This document shows, piece by piece, positions 1-11,726 of a stretch of DNA of 64,000 nucleotides. The DNA is taken from positions 202,037 to 266,036 of the forward strand of contig CAJNOP010000217.1 in NCBI GenBank assembly GCA_905250075.1, in the 5' to 3' direction. The notes below the pieces were generated by a model. It saw nothing but the letters and a program-made list of their open reading frames with translations, was not told the DNA's origin and ran no database searches. Position 1 is the first letter of the stretch. Every line of letters begins with the position of its first letter. A program made the position numbers and the translations under genes. The DNA is from Rotaria sp. Silwood1 (taxonomy: Eukaryota > Rotifera > Eurotatoria > Philodinida > Philodinidae).

Positions 1-78
1 TTGTATGAGTAATTAGATTGAGATAATAGAAAAATTGAAAAACAAAAGTTAACGATTCAAGAAGCGGTAAATTTTTTT

Positions 79-133
79 GGTGGGCGTGGGCGTAGAATGA
101 GGAAAGATTCACACTTATGCCCACACCCACACC
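79..133. repeat. TGTGGG-type foldback, copy 1
   Basis: A GGTGGGCGTGGG arm is followed after about 25 nt by the complementary arm CCCACACCCACACC. This is the first of about eleven short G-rich/C-rich foldbacks scattered over the left 28 kb. Each is a degenerate run of the hexamer TGTGGG, the reported bdelloid telomeric repeat, facing its own complement across a short spacer. Confidence 0.6.
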
Positions 134-581
134 TTGGACAAAGTGAAGACCCACACTCGCAATAGTGTTAGAATTGCCATAGCTTCACTATTCAGACTTG
201 TTAATTCAGCTTCTCTTCGCCTGAGCCTCGGCTTTTTGACGTGTTTTTCTCAAGTGTAAAAATAGTTCATTGCTGGCTGCCAACAAAGTACATCATTCGT
301 CGATTGTGTATCCGTCTTCTTCTGCGCAAGAGGAAGTAGCTGGACACAAATATTGTATGCAGACACACCGTCTTTTTACGAAAAAGATGAAAAGAAAGAA
401 TGTTCATCAATCAATCTTTTGTTTGGCGTCTATGAAGAACTCATGAAATACTGAGAACACTTTATATTTGTTAAAGGATAACGACGGGGCTCATCAAGTT
501 CGTGACATGACAGTTCTGCGCTCGACACTTTCGGGCAGAGACATTTCCCTCCGTGACACTACCGTACCAATAACTATATGA

Positions 582-632
582 GGTGCAGGCGTGGACTGCA
601 GGTGTGGGTGTGTAGGCACACACACCCGCACT
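582..632. repeat. TGTGGG-type foldback, copy 2
   Basis: GGTGTGGGTGTGT faces CACACACACCCGCAC across a few bases, forming a short stem. Same design as the copy at 79-133. Confidence 0.5.
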
Positions 633-730
633 TGGATCTCAACTGATATGCTTTATTCAACCAAGTAAAATCTGTATTGGGTATCGATGTGAGTCTTCTC
701 TTTATCATCCACACTCACACCCGAATCAAA

Positions 731-896
731 TAGGGTGTGGGTGTGCGTGGGGGCGTGAGTGTGAGTGTAGGTGTGAGTGTGGATACAGATCACAAAGGTA
801 TCGAAACCCACACTCACACCCACACCCACCCACATCCCACACCCCCACCCCCACACCCCCACCCCCACACCCCCACCCCCACACCCACCCACACCC
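731..896. repeat. TGTGGG-type foldback, copy 3, with long CCCCCA array
   Basis: A G-rich arm (GGGTGTGGGTGTGCGTGG and onward) leads to a 30-nt core at 781-810, then to a long C-rich arm whose last 60 nt are nearly pure CCCACA/CCCCCA. The core is repeated almost exactly in the copy at 16093-16162, so these are copies of one element and not independent simple repeats. Open frames across it are low-complexity artefacts. Confidence 0.7.
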
Positions 897-3043
897 TCAA
901 AAATAAAAATGTGGAAAACAAAAATAATAGAAATGTAGATGGATGTAAATGATGAAAACGAGAGTATATTGAAGTACCAATCTCCCTCACCCTCATCTTC
1001 AGCTTTACTGGTTCATCTTCATGTCATACTTTTGTTTTCGACATTTTTCCTTTCTGCCTTTTTCCATCCATTCGTCGCACTCCCTCACTGTTTCGGAACG
1101 GAATTCAATAAATATTCGTTTTCGTAGTGTCAGTGAAGAATCTAGGATTTTCAACGACAAGGGCAATTTTTGGTAAAAGGCCCTTTTTTAGGGATCATCC
1201 AAGATAGTATCAACTCATTTTTCGTTTGTTTTTCGAGACAACCGGGGAAATTGTCTCAAAAGGGGGGAGGGGCGAGGGAAGGAGGGAGGCAGTTGCTCTA
1301 TTGCTTCTCTCGTAAACCCATCACTGCGTAGTGTAAAACATGCCTATCTGTATAATACATATGTACATCGGCGATAGAAAGATATCATACATATACAAAT
1401 CATAGAATTTCCGTGACTCACGGTCACGGCCATAGCACGACCGTGACCGTGCATGACCGTTACCAAACTTGTCGTAATCGTGACGTAACCGTAATTAAAA
1501 ATTGTTGGTCACGCCGATGTCTAGATACCACCTTCTAACCTTTGAAAAAAAAATAAGAACAACTTCTTCTCATAAATGGTAAATATCAGACGAACTTTCC
1601 TCCGTTTTCGAAAAAAAAATATACTTGACGGGACAAATGAAATAAATTTACTTCGATGAATAACACGCCGATACATCAGTCATTTGTATATGACACATTT
1701 TTTATTATTTTCTTCCATATTTGACAGTAACTTCATCTATGCTTTTACCTCTTTATGTCCTCTTCCTCTTAACCAGAGAATATACGTTTTGCATAAAAAT
1801 TAATTTAAGCGAATTTTTGTATAGATTTTTCTTATAAAGACATTAGTCAATAATATCTTAATAAATCAACCCGAAACTCGACTAATTTTTAACGCTTTTT
1901 GTGTGAACTCTGTGAAATATGCTTTCGTTAATAATTTAAATATGTACATATTAGGTATTTGCTTTTCATTAAATAGATAACTTTGAGTGTAAACTATTAC
2001 GATCGTTATGATGATTGTAATGTTCGGGAATTTTGATAAATACTTTTTTATGGAAAAAAATTATTTCTATGTATTTCCTATATATCTATAAAAATTATTA
2101 CTGTTTAAGTTCTATATTTTTGTATATGCTCTGGACGGATCACTACGAAGCTTGATCATATCGAATTATATAGAATAGAGACAATCATTAATATTTTACT
2201 CATCGATTGAATAATTCATACTTAACAATAGACTGTATTTGCTCGAAAAATACAAATTATTTGCTACATCTGGTATTTTGAGAATATGTTTGCTTTACAA
2301 CTTTTTCGGTTTGATTAAAATTTTTTTTTCGAAGATGTTTTGAAACATGATTATAGTTCAGTGTTGATAGAAAACTGACTATTTCACACATAGAATAAGT
2401 ATTAGACAAATAATATTTATTCTACCAATTAAGACAAAGATGCTCTTCTGAGAAAAATTTATTTCTTTGTTTGCCTTCAATACAGCAAAAGTTATTCGTT
2501 CGACAAATACATTTGACTTTTTTCCGTTTGAAAAATACTTTGAAAACGTTCATAATAAGGAAGTTAATACTCTTTGAAGAATGTTCGCATTGGGTAAATG
2601 TTTGTATTCAAATAGAGTCCTAACAATTTTAACTTGAGTTTATTGTAGCAACTGAAGATATGGAAAGAATGTATAAAGACAAGTCAATTTTGACATATTT
2701 CAATGTTATTTTCATTATAGTACTTTTGTACATTTATAAAATTTTCTCAAATGAAAATGTCAATTATTGTACGAATCATTTTTTTTTCATACAAAAAAAA
2801 GCATGCTAGACTTTCAAATATTGATCTATCATATTAACTAAACTCAGGAAACAATCTTTGTTTTACATAATGTAAAAATCAGAATATATAATGGTTCTTT
2901 TGTTATTGATCATGTCTTTCAAAAAAAATTCTTAGTTTGACTATCTTCAACCAAAAATTAAACAAACATTATATAAATCAGTAGTCTTGTTTCATAAAAA
3001 TCATATGTGTTACTTCAATTATTTATTTTTCGATCATTAATCA
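897..3043. other. No gene recognised
   Basis: AT-rich sequence with no frame that resembles a protein. It contains a perfect 11-bp hairpin at 1419-1451 (CACGGTCACGG facing CCGTGACCGTG), set in a wider patch of ACGGT/ACCGT motifs (1410-1495) that may be a small transposon remnant. Confidence 0.4.
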
Positions 3044-3112
3044 TGGTGTGGGGTGTGTCTGTAGCTATGAAACGAAAAGAAGACCTAAACATCCACACTC
3101 ACACACACACGC
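3044..3112. repeat. TGTGGG-type foldback, copy 4
   Basis: GGTGTGGGGTGTGTCTGT and CCACACTCACACACACAC form the two arms around an A-rich spacer. Degenerate. Confidence 0.5.
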
Positions 3113-6100
3113 AACTTAAAACAATTATAGATTTGTTGGATATGGTATTCTTGAATTTCATATATTTAATATAAATACGTCCATCATGTTACACATTATT
3201 ATTATAATACATCAACGACAATTGTTTCACACAGAAAATCTAACTGATTTATCATTGTATATTTATGATTAAAAATTTGTTTTTACACATGATCCTATGC
3301 ATAATTTGGTTCTTAAAATCTCATGTTTGACAAAAAAATATTCTATATATAATATATGTCTCGTTGCTAAAACTAGCAAAAGTGGTTTCTCAGTAAATAT
3401 CACGATGTGACTGAATAAAGAGACCTAAGTCTCACTATTCAGTCTCGTTCGAAGTAGCTCTTTATACGAACAAAACAAATTCAAAATGTCATTTGGCTCA
3501 AATTTTCATAATGATCATCTCTACGTACTTTATACGGGGGTTGAAAAGATTAACATTTCTTATGAAGAAAGACTAATAAAGGGATATCGATCAAACACTA
3601 CTAATTTTCAATTGTGTTAATGGCTAGTGACATCCAATGTCCTCAGACCTTCTTCAGCATGCAAGGAGAGAAGAAGACTTTTATTAATGTATATTACACT
3701 TAAAGAAACTTTTCTTTCTCTTATCAGTATTATGATATTTGCATAACAATATTTCACTATCAACAACCAACGATCCTATTCAGCGAGAATAACAAAAGCA
3801 AGATATTACCAAAGATCATTTACGAAATAATCTCATTAAATGTTAATCAACAATATTCAAACCTTTGAAGAAAATCAAGTACTAGTGCAACAAATCACAC
3901 GACCCATTCGCTGCATATAAAAGAAAGAATACGTTAATTGAATTATGTGATTTAGTTTAGTTTCTCATTCAATTAATCATACTAATAAATTATTTTATTT
4001 ATAATAAGACTTTTTCGAGTATGTATACTTTTTCGTGGATTCATAATTATGACTAAAAGGTAAGCCAATTAATAGATAGCGGATCGCGATTTAGAATGTA
4101 GGAGTTAATGTTGATCTCACATTTTATTCGTTTCCGAATTACGACCATTTTTTTCTTCTCGAGTAATTCGAAATTTTAAATGAAAATAATATTTTTGAAA
4201 AAAACTCTAAATACAGGACATTATTTAAAATTAGTGTCGGCGTTCTCTTATTGTTGTACCAGAGGAGAACTGGACAGTTGGTCACTAGGACATTTAGTCG
4301 CATACTTTAACAAAGGAGCAGCATTATATGCAAAAGAGTTGCAAATTATTTATCATACTAGTGAAACTTCTTGTATAGTGCACGACTATTTTCTCTTTTA
4401 ACGTATGACTTGAGTCGTTTAACTTTTCATTCGGTAACTAACATACAGATACTTGATATTATCTATATAGATAGAAATTCCTACGACTTCAATCTGTTAT
4501 GTCGCACATATTTTTATAGTCCATGTACCCTTACGACTTTTTGACTTTGCTTCATTGAGGACTTATGAGTACTCCAATAAAGTAGTCTTTGACGTCTTCC
4601 CTTTATAACTTTACGTTACCTTTGACTCGGTACAGACACACCGAACATTATATATTATATATATATATCGTTAAATAACCATAATCATTAAATTAGAATC
4701 ATCAGCTTGAACAATATCGAAATAATTAAATCAATTAGTTTATCACGATAATTATTCTTCCTTACGAGATTAATTTATTGCATGGAGTTAGGGTGATTAT
4801 TTTATTCAGAATCCTTGTAGAAATTTTGAGACCCTGTATGGAGAGATTGAATTCGTCTTTATCTAACGAAACAGCAAATCTATGGAAAAATATTGAATTT
4901 ACCGACAAGCAATACGCTCTTTCTGATGATGAACGAGTTCAAATAGAAACGAACGTTTTTTTAAAAACAGTCAACTTACAAATGTATCAATACGTTGACA
5001 TAGGAACTCTTTAAATGGAAGTTCAGAATATGTTTCGATTGCTAAGTAAAAAACGCGTTCAAAACTGTATTAAACTGATTTCTGAATATCGATAGAAATT
5101 GACGAATTATGGCATGAAGCTAATAGAAATTTTTCCATATTTCGATAGAAAAATATGCATTTCTTTTTTTCATCTTTGAAAAAAAGAGGATTACTGATTT
5201 CTTCTTTTCGACAATGTTTCTTTACATATTCTCTCTTTCTTATATTTAGAAAAACTTCTTCTATAGTGACTGAGGAAGTTAAAATTGATTTTAAATTTTA
5301 CAATATTTATATAAGTGACTATCTCATATTTACTAATTGTATTTTATATGCAATTAAATTCACTGTTTACTTTACAGTACAAATTAGGAGCATCGATCTG
5401 TATTCATTTTTTATTAATTTAATCTCTTTTCAAATAATTTCATAATTTTTCTTTGAAAATATTAAAAAGCTAAATTTTTGAAACTAAAATCGAGAATCCT
5501 TAATACAAACATTGTCCGAAGTCAAAATACATCGAACTTTTTTTCAATATAAGTAGAAAATTCAACAGTTATGAAATAGATAATTATCATTCAATAGTAT
5601 CTTCCGTATAAGTTCATCTGATCAATTCTACCTCATGGTAATTAAAAAAACTACTTTGAACGCATTCAGTGAGAACCAAAGTGCACTATTTCAGGGATAT
5701 ATTCTCTCCAAGCGCATATGAATCGTGAAGAAACACGTTCAAGATTATGGAAAGCTTGAGAAAAAATTCGTTATTTTGTTTCGAAAGCAAAGCGCATTCT
5801 ATATTGAAGAACATCGGTTCCTCGAAAACGCGACTTAAAACGAAGTTCTTCTTAGTATTTTAGAAGGCGTGTTTATCCTTTTTTCCATGAGAACAATTCT
5901 CTATTTCTCTATGTTATTTGATCATCGTTCAATAAATATCATAGCCATAAATTTTTGATAAGATTTGGTTCTTTCACATTTGTGATGTTAATTTAAAAAT
6001 ACTTATGTTTTGTCAATAAGTATTGTTGTCAATTATGACCTTTAATTACTTGATAAGAAAAATGTTCGGAATTTAGAAACGAATAAAATATGAGATCAAC

Positions 6101-6409
6101 TTTAACGTTTCCGTTCCGATTTACGACTACGAATGTGTTTATTGGCTAAATTTTTGGTTACAATTAGAACATAGTCTATAAAGTTCAATTAAAATGTGAT
6201 TTAAAAAATTATTTTTTCTTCTATTTGACGCTGTTAAATATATAATTATTATTTGATATAATGTATCTTATCAAAATTTCAATATCTCACCTGTAAAATG
6301 TGATATGTAAAGAATAGTTAAATTATAAGATTTATTGCGACTGTTTCTCTAATGTTTGCAACATTGAAAACCGAAAACCTCATTTCGTATATATTCAAAA
6401 CTACTTCAT
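3113..6409. other. No gene recognised
   Basis: AT-rich. A near-perfect hairpin lies at 3409-3444 (GACTGAATA facing TATTCAGTC, with an inner GAGAC/GTCTC). Short open frames near 4180-4400, 4780-5010 and 5155-5445 show no domain, no signal peptide and no codon-use signal, so I do not call them genes. Confidence 0.4.
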
Positions 6410-6741
6410 TTAACCCTGTGGGGACGGAATTATTTTTCAATTGAAAAATGGTTCTTTCGTCAATTTATTGTATGTGACTCAAAATGCTTACATAAAAGCC
6501 TTATGACAATACATCAAGATAAGAAAGAAAGTGATCATGGCGTCAATGTATAGAGCAGAAAGAAAAGACAAGATCTGAAAAGTATCTATATGACAGGAAG
6601 AAAGAGAGGAAAGATATGCATGCGATGGTAGCTAGAACGATCTATTACCTTACAGATGGTAATAGTTTTATGAGAAACAAACATTTTCCTTACTGGAAAA
6701 TAGGCGGTACAACCCTCGTACCACCGGCCCCAAAGGGTTAA
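6410..6741. mobile_element. piggyBac-type MITE (332 bp)
   Basis: The element is bounded by TTAA on both sides. Its termini are TTAACCCTGTGGGG on the left and, read inward from the right, TTAACCCTTTGGGG. TTAA target duplication plus CCCT/CCCA-type termini are hallmarks of piggyBac. There is no transposase frame inside, so it is non-autonomous. Confidence 0.75.
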
Positions 6742-8396
6742 TGATTGAGCAATTAGTCAAATCATGAATGATTAATCTATAAATTACTGAGACAATCATA
6801 CAGATCAAGAAGAACTAAAAAATGCCTACATTTTTTCTTGAATTTCTTATCTGAAGATTTCCTCAGAAGCTTTACTGTAGTATAAACATTCGCAAGAGAG
6901 AAAAAAGTCGATCCTGACCGTCAGAATCACATGGAATCGTATGAAATCAAACGTAAAAAATGTCTCTTTGGGTGACCTACTTTTCGTCTCATCTCTTCCG
7001 AACATCCGGATATGTGACCGGATGTTCGGAATTAACTTTTTTTCATGTCCGGAGTTCGTAAAGAGTCGCGTTCAGGAGATCGTACTAGAATACAGGGAAA
7101 TCGGAATGATTTTACCGGATGTTCGGAATAGAGTTTTTCTTGTGTATCTGATATACCACCGGGAGATCGTGATGAATAATGTCAGATGTTCGGAATAATA
7201 CATTTTACAAAAAAAACAACCGGATGACCGGAATAACATTGACCGGAACTTCGTAATAAAAGATTCACGGGAGATCGTAACGGATATAAAGACTTTTATT
7301 TCTGTTTTTCTATACAAGAATAGCGTTCATTTACTTAGCACATTCATAATTATATCAGGAGACATTTTTCTTTCTCTATCGCTGTTCTCTATACTTTAGT
7401 AACTATAAAAGTTGTTTCTAACTTTCGTCTTTTAATGTATTCATACAATTGATAGGTGGTAGTAGCTTCCGTACAAATGAAACACTATAGAGCCTATGTA
7501 CCAAAGTCTTTTCGTTCAGACATGATTGCTCAGGAGAGCAAAGTACGGGTAAAAAGTCTAATCATTTTTCTAGTCGTGGCTATGCGTCATGTCTAGTCTT
7601 TTTCTCAAAAAGTCCTACTACATGACTAGTCCAAAATGGTTTGAAATCTTTAACCCCGTCTGGACATTCCGTCCGAAAATAGATTTTAAATTAAAAAAGG
7701 CAGAGCGCCTGCGACCCGACATCTATTACGTTTCAGTCTTATGTAGCGGTCTAGTGCGGACTAGTTTAAATGATCGAAATATGTGCAGAAAGTTAGATTC
7801 ATACATGCATAACTTGTGTTACTTACTCGTCGTCTACCCGATTGAGCCATATGATCTAGTGATCAACTTTTACATGTCAATACACATCTGAAGACAATAA
7901 TTACTACAGTTTGACTCAGCGTTTTCTCAAGTTTTAATATTTATAGAAACTACTTGTAATAAAATCGAAAATTAGTTAAATAAAGCTAAGCAAAATTAAT
8001 TCAGAATTTTTTTAATTTCCTTCAACAGAATTTTTTTTTTGATTATCGACATTTGGAAAAAATTATTTTTTATTGGAAAAAACAATTAAAATTTAAATAA
8101 AAATAAAAATAATAATATATATTTCAAAAAAGATCTTGCTTTTCATCTCACGATTTATGGTCATCTTAATTTAAAATATTTCCTATTTAAATTTGAAAGT
8201 GAACTATGATTCTATCGTTTAAATCTATTTTTATATTCAAATCACTAGGTTTTATATTGAAATAAAATAATACTCTCATATCAATGCATTAAAATTAATT
8301 TTTTGAATAAAATTATTCTTGATTGTTATTACAATGTAAAAATTTAAAAGGACATAAACAGCTAACTCTCGTTAGATGCATCGTTCTAGTCCCAAT

Positions 8397-8786
8397 TAGG
8401 GGTGGGAAGTTACCGTTCCCAGACCGTTACCCGGGAACGGGAACGGTAGCGGTTCCTACGGAAGGAGTTACCAGTTACCCGAGTAACTGGTAACGGTCCC
8501 GTTACCAGTTACCTTTTCCTGGTAACTTTTTGAAAAGACTAAATATCACTTCTATTGAACCGAATATTGACAATACACCAGTAAAAAAAACTTGGAGTTA
8601 CCAGTTACCCTGGCAACTGTTACCAGTTACCTGGGAACGGGTCAACTTAAAAAATAACGTAGTTGCAAAATTCTGTTGATGGGAAGTAACAATTCATCTT
8701 TTTAGAGAAGTTACCAGGAAAAAGTAACTGGTAACGGTCCCGTTACCAGTTACCCAGGTAACGGTAACGGTAACTTCCCACCCCTA
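8397..8786. mobile_element. hAT-type MITE (390 bp), nested in the 2.38 kb element
   Basis: A perfect 8-bp target duplication, GTCCCAAT, stands at 8389-8396 and 8787-8794. The terminal inverted repeat is TAGGGGTGGGAAGTTACCG at both ends, matching the TAGGGGTGG type of hAT terminus. The interior is a series of palindromic GGTAACTGGTAACGG / CCGTTACCAGTTACC units with no coding capacity. Confidence 0.85.
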
Positions 8787-8860
8787 GTCCCAATACAAAC
8801 TAGTCTAAACGAATTGTCCGAATGATTAAGTCCAAGCAATAAAGACTGTTTGGAGGGTCT

Positions 8861-8877
8861 GGGGTGTGGGTGTGGGT
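8861..8877 (+). repeat. TGTGGG-type repeat, copy 5 (single arm)
   Basis: GGGGTGTGGGTGTGGGT contains two exact TGTGGG hexamers. The complementary arm found in most other copies is missing. Confidence 0.5.
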
Positions 8878-9678
8878 AAGGAACTAGTGAGACTAACTAG
8901 TACGAGAATTACAATGGTAAAAAGAACAGCAATTTTGACTGCTTGAGTTCATCAAGACGTTCTTTATCCACCATCTTAGACTGTAAGACCTGCGTGTCAC
9001 TTCACATTCTCTCAAAAGTAAATCTCAACATGATTACGAACATCCGACCGTTTTCACTCCGAACATCCTGTAGTTTTTATTACGACCTTCATGTATTTGT
9101 CATTACGAACTCCTGAACATTTTGATTCCGATCTCCCGGCAAAATTTCGCTGTTTTTTCACAAAAAAACGTCATTACGAACTCCTGACCACATGTTGTTC
9201 CGAACATCCTGTTTTTTGTTATATTTTACGGACTTTTTCATTACGAACTTCATCCCGAACACCCTGTCTTTTTTCTTATGTCCGAAGATCGTAACGGACT
9301 GCTTCACCTGGAGTTCGTAATAAAAAGTTGAGACGAAAAGTAACTTTCCCGTCTCTTTATACTAGCCAGTCAGATTTTTCCAACTCACAGTTTTAACCAA
9401 TCAAATTTTTCCTTGCGCAAAGAAGCGTGTAGTCGAAACCATGATGAGAAAAATCTCAAGGTATAATATAATAGTTGAGAGAGAAAGATAATGACATTCA
9501 TACGGATTCTGTAATCAGCTTCTTCTCATGTATGTTTAATGCAATAACAAACTAAACAAAGCATTTAATTCACTTAATGTAGTCTTTTCCTTATATATGC
9601 AAAGAAATAAATAGTCATCAAACGACAAAACCGAAACTGCTATGCTTTTCATTTGCTTATAGAATCAGAAAACAATTG

Positions 9679-10395
9679 ATGAAGATTAGTCCTCTAGTCT
9701 CATTTGTATTCGTATCTACATGGACAATAACCAGTTATCTGGTGAATGGATACGTTTGGAACGAGTCAGTCAGATCGATAAGCAAGCGCTATGTCGAGGA
9801 TCCGCCTCCTAATCCTCCAAAATATCCTCCAAGATGGACAGCAACGGCATTTTTCGAATTTGTCAATGCATCGAATAGTTCGCCTGCTGGTGCTGGTATC
9901 TTATATCAGTTAATCGATTCAATCAATCAAAAATTTCGAGCCGATGATTTCTATTTTGCTGGAACATTTCCTTTTCCCTATGATACTTTTTTTTCATCAA
10001 CAGACTCTCTCAACAAGTATCAATACTATGCCAGTCTTACACCAAATGGAATATCCTGTGTTATATATCCAGGAAATCCTGCCACACTCTCACAAAATTG
10101 GATTGCAGAGTTATGTTCATATAATTCGACATTATATTATCAGACAACCAAAGCTTATCGATGGAATTGTGCAACAGACGTTGTAACTTGGTTTACCGAT
10201 ACAGCAGCTAATGATGGACGTCTCATTTATCAACATACAATTCCACAGCCATTATTTGATGTATATCAGTATTTATGGTTTACAAACTATACGGTTGTTG
10301 AAGAAGAACTCGATCCAAGCATCTTCATTCCACCGAAAGGATGGAATTGTCCAGATTATAAACTGCCCAATCCGGAAAGCATATCTTTTGCATAA
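9679..10395 (+). CDS. Secreted protein of unknown function (238 aa, intronless)
   Basis: I do not recognise the family. The first ATG (9679) gives MKISPLVSFVFVSTW followed by a hydrophobic stretch to about residue 24, a convincing signal peptide. After a proline-rich segment (PPPNPPKYPP) the mature part is rich in aromatic residues and Asn, with several N-glycosylation sequons (NAS, NSS, NST, NYT). Four or more cysteines are spaced as in secreted disulfide-bonded proteins, and a FIPPKGWNC-like stretch sits near the C-terminus. The general look (extracellular, W/Y-rich, late Pro-x-x-Trp-Asn-Cys) is loosely like ependymin-type proteins, but that is only an impression. The gene is intronless, in an accessory neighbourhood, and less AT-biased than the conserved genes to the right. 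The codon before the ATG is TTG and is not used as a start. Confidence 0.7.
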   Translation: MKISPLVSFVFVSTWTITSYLVNGYVWNESVRSISKRYVEDPPPNPPKYPPRWTATAFFEFVNASNSSPAGAGILYQLIDSINQKFRADDFYFAGTFPFPYDTFFSSTDSLNKYQYYASLTPNGISCVIYPGNPATLSQNWIAELCSYNSTLYYQTTKAYRWNCATDVVTWFTDTAANDGRLIYQHTIPQPLFDVYQYLWFTNYTVVEEELDPSIFIPPKGWNCPDYKLPNPESISFA

Positions 10396-11195
10396 CACTC
10401 TCATTGGTTCCTATACTATTATGCGCTCTTAATTACAATTATATTAGCTAACTTCTGCGTTTATTGCGAGCTTCATTTTGTATTCATAAATAAATGAATT
10501 CATTGAGATTCAATGATTTTCTGGAAAGGTGACTGAACGTTTTTTTCGTACAAAAAAGGGTCAAATCTTTCGATGCCATTATACGAATAATAGATAGCAT
10601 TTAGGAGAAGTACCTTATGGGTGAGCAAGAACGAACTAGAATTTGCTGCATCCTCAGACTCATTCACCTGCATTCTTATTCATCCACTCTGTTTCAATTA
10701 AGTTTGCCGGTGTTGAAAAAGAAAGCAATTATAATATTGGCACATTCAAATGGGGCTCAGTTGTCTCCTGCCGGACTTTTTCTTACGAAGATGTAGATGT
10801 TCTATCCTTTTACCCGCATCCATACCCTTGCTTTCATAAATGAATGAATTTCCAAAGATTTTTGTATCTCGAAAAATTAGTTTTAGTTTGAAAAAGCTAG
10901 TTAGGGTGTGGGTGTGGATGTGGATGGGGTGTTGGTGTGGCTCAAAGAGTAACAACACGGACATCCGCACCCACGCCCATACCACCACACCCACACCCAC
11001 ACCCTTACTTACTGTCTTTCAAAAGCTTTCGTTTGCAAATGATCGTGCGTATAATAGCAGTGATACATCCACTATTATCGCCTTCTTTATTGTTTTTAAT
11101 ATGGACGATCGGTAAGAGTGTAGACTCAATCAGAAAGCCTTGTCTTCAGACATAAAAAAAAGAATAATGATCATTAGTCAATATAGAAAAAAGAG
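10396..11195. other. Intergenic; holds one TGTGGG-type foldback
   Basis: Contains the foldback at 10903-11004 and the probable 3' UTRs of the convergent flanking genes. Nothing else recognised. Confidence 0.5.
10903..11004. repeat. TGTGGG-type foldback, copy 6
   Basis: GGGTGTGGGTGTGGATGTGG faces CCACACCCACACCCACACCC across about 60 nt. This is one of the best-preserved copies, with multiple exact TGTGGG units in each arm. Confidence 0.65.
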
Positions 11196-11726
11196 TTATT
11201 GAAGTGCGGTATTGTTCTTCACCCAGTTGGCAGAACCGCTTACGTCGTCTATCAGTTGTTCCAATTGTCGGAGACTGTCAGGCGTACGGTAATAGTCTTC
11301 CACACTCTTTTCATAGCTGTCGATACGAAGACGGACATAGGTTGTGGGTAGGTCGGTTACCATCATTATATTTTCCTGTACCCTTCCATTCGGGTCGACC
11401 GAAATGTCTCGTTCCTGTCTGTATTCGTCTTTGAACGAAAAGAAATCAATTTCGTAAAACTTGCGCAACAGTTTCACCACATCATCGACTGAAATTTGCT
11501 TTTTCTGTTGTCCTTTGATTTTGACAAACTCACGTCCCTCGTAAATTACCGATCCATCGCCCTGAATCATCAGCGAATAAACAGGACACATGCCAAAACA
11601 AGCGGTACGTTCTAATGAGATCGTAACATTATTCAGGAAATATTCTTTTGGCGGTTGTTTTAGTTCCTGTTGATTACTACCGACAATAATGCAAGTAATT
11701 GTCAGAAAAATACAGAGCAAGTTCAT
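11196..11726 (-). CDS. Secreted DUF6438-domain protein, bacterial type (candidate horizontal transfer)
   Basis: The frame is open for 40 codons upstream, but the start chosen is the internal ATG at 11726. It gives a clear signal peptide (MNLLCIFLTITCIIVGSNQQ), so the product is 176 aa and exported. Residues 33-168 match the DUF6438 pattern from memory: VTISLERTACFGMCPVYS (two Cys, Gly-Met-Cys-Pro), GDGSVIYEG, then IDFFSF, TDLPTTYVRLRID, VEDYY, and a C-terminal helix LRQLEQLIDDVSGS. The domain is mostly known from bacteria and its function is unknown. The gene has no introns and is less AT-biased than the conserved animal genes to the right. I infer acquisition from bacteria. The signal peptide and eukaryotic surroundings argue for a resident gene, not contamination. 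Family call fairly sure; donor not tested. Confidence 0.8.
   Translation of the reverse strand: MNLLCIFLTITCIIVGSNQQELKQPPKEYFLNNVTISLERTACFGMCPVYSLMIQGDGSVIYEGREFVKIKGQQKKQISVDDVVKLLRKFYEIDFFSFKDEYRQERDISVDPNGRVQENIMMVTDLPTTYVRLRIDSYEKSVEDYYRTPDSLRQLEQLIDDVSGSANWVKNNTALQ

Larger units (their letters stand above)
6970..9350. mobile_element. 2.38 kb non-autonomous DNA transposon with subterminal repeat arrays
   Basis: Both ends are flanked by the identical 8-bp duplication GTCTCTTT (6962-6969 and 9351-9358). The termini are inverted: GGGTGACCTACTTTTCGTC on the left and, reversed from the right, GGGAAAGTTACTTTTCGTC. Inside each end lies an array of diverged 14-20 bp units built on CCGGATGTTCGGAAT, GGAGTTCGTAA and GGGAGATCGT (6998-7290), repeated in inverted orientation (9040-9325). 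No transposase is recognisable. A frame of about 100 codons at 7589-7891 matches nothing I know. The element hosts a hAT MITE (8397-8786) and a TGTGGG repeat (8861-8877). An 8-bp target site fits hAT, Merlin, P or Zisupton. The superfamily is unassigned. Confidence 0.75.

Noticed and set aside
653..996. Overlapping open frames on both strands rich in Gly/Val/Trp or Thr/His/Pro
   Set aside because: They are translations of the TGTGGG/CCCACA array and have no coding character.
6941..7317. Two overlapping frames on opposite strands
   Set aside because: They run through the subterminal repeat array of the 2.38 kb transposon; no conserved protein.
9091..9294. 67-codon frame with repeated NxPxHF-like units
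   Set aside because: Translation of the right-hand subterminal array of the same transposon.
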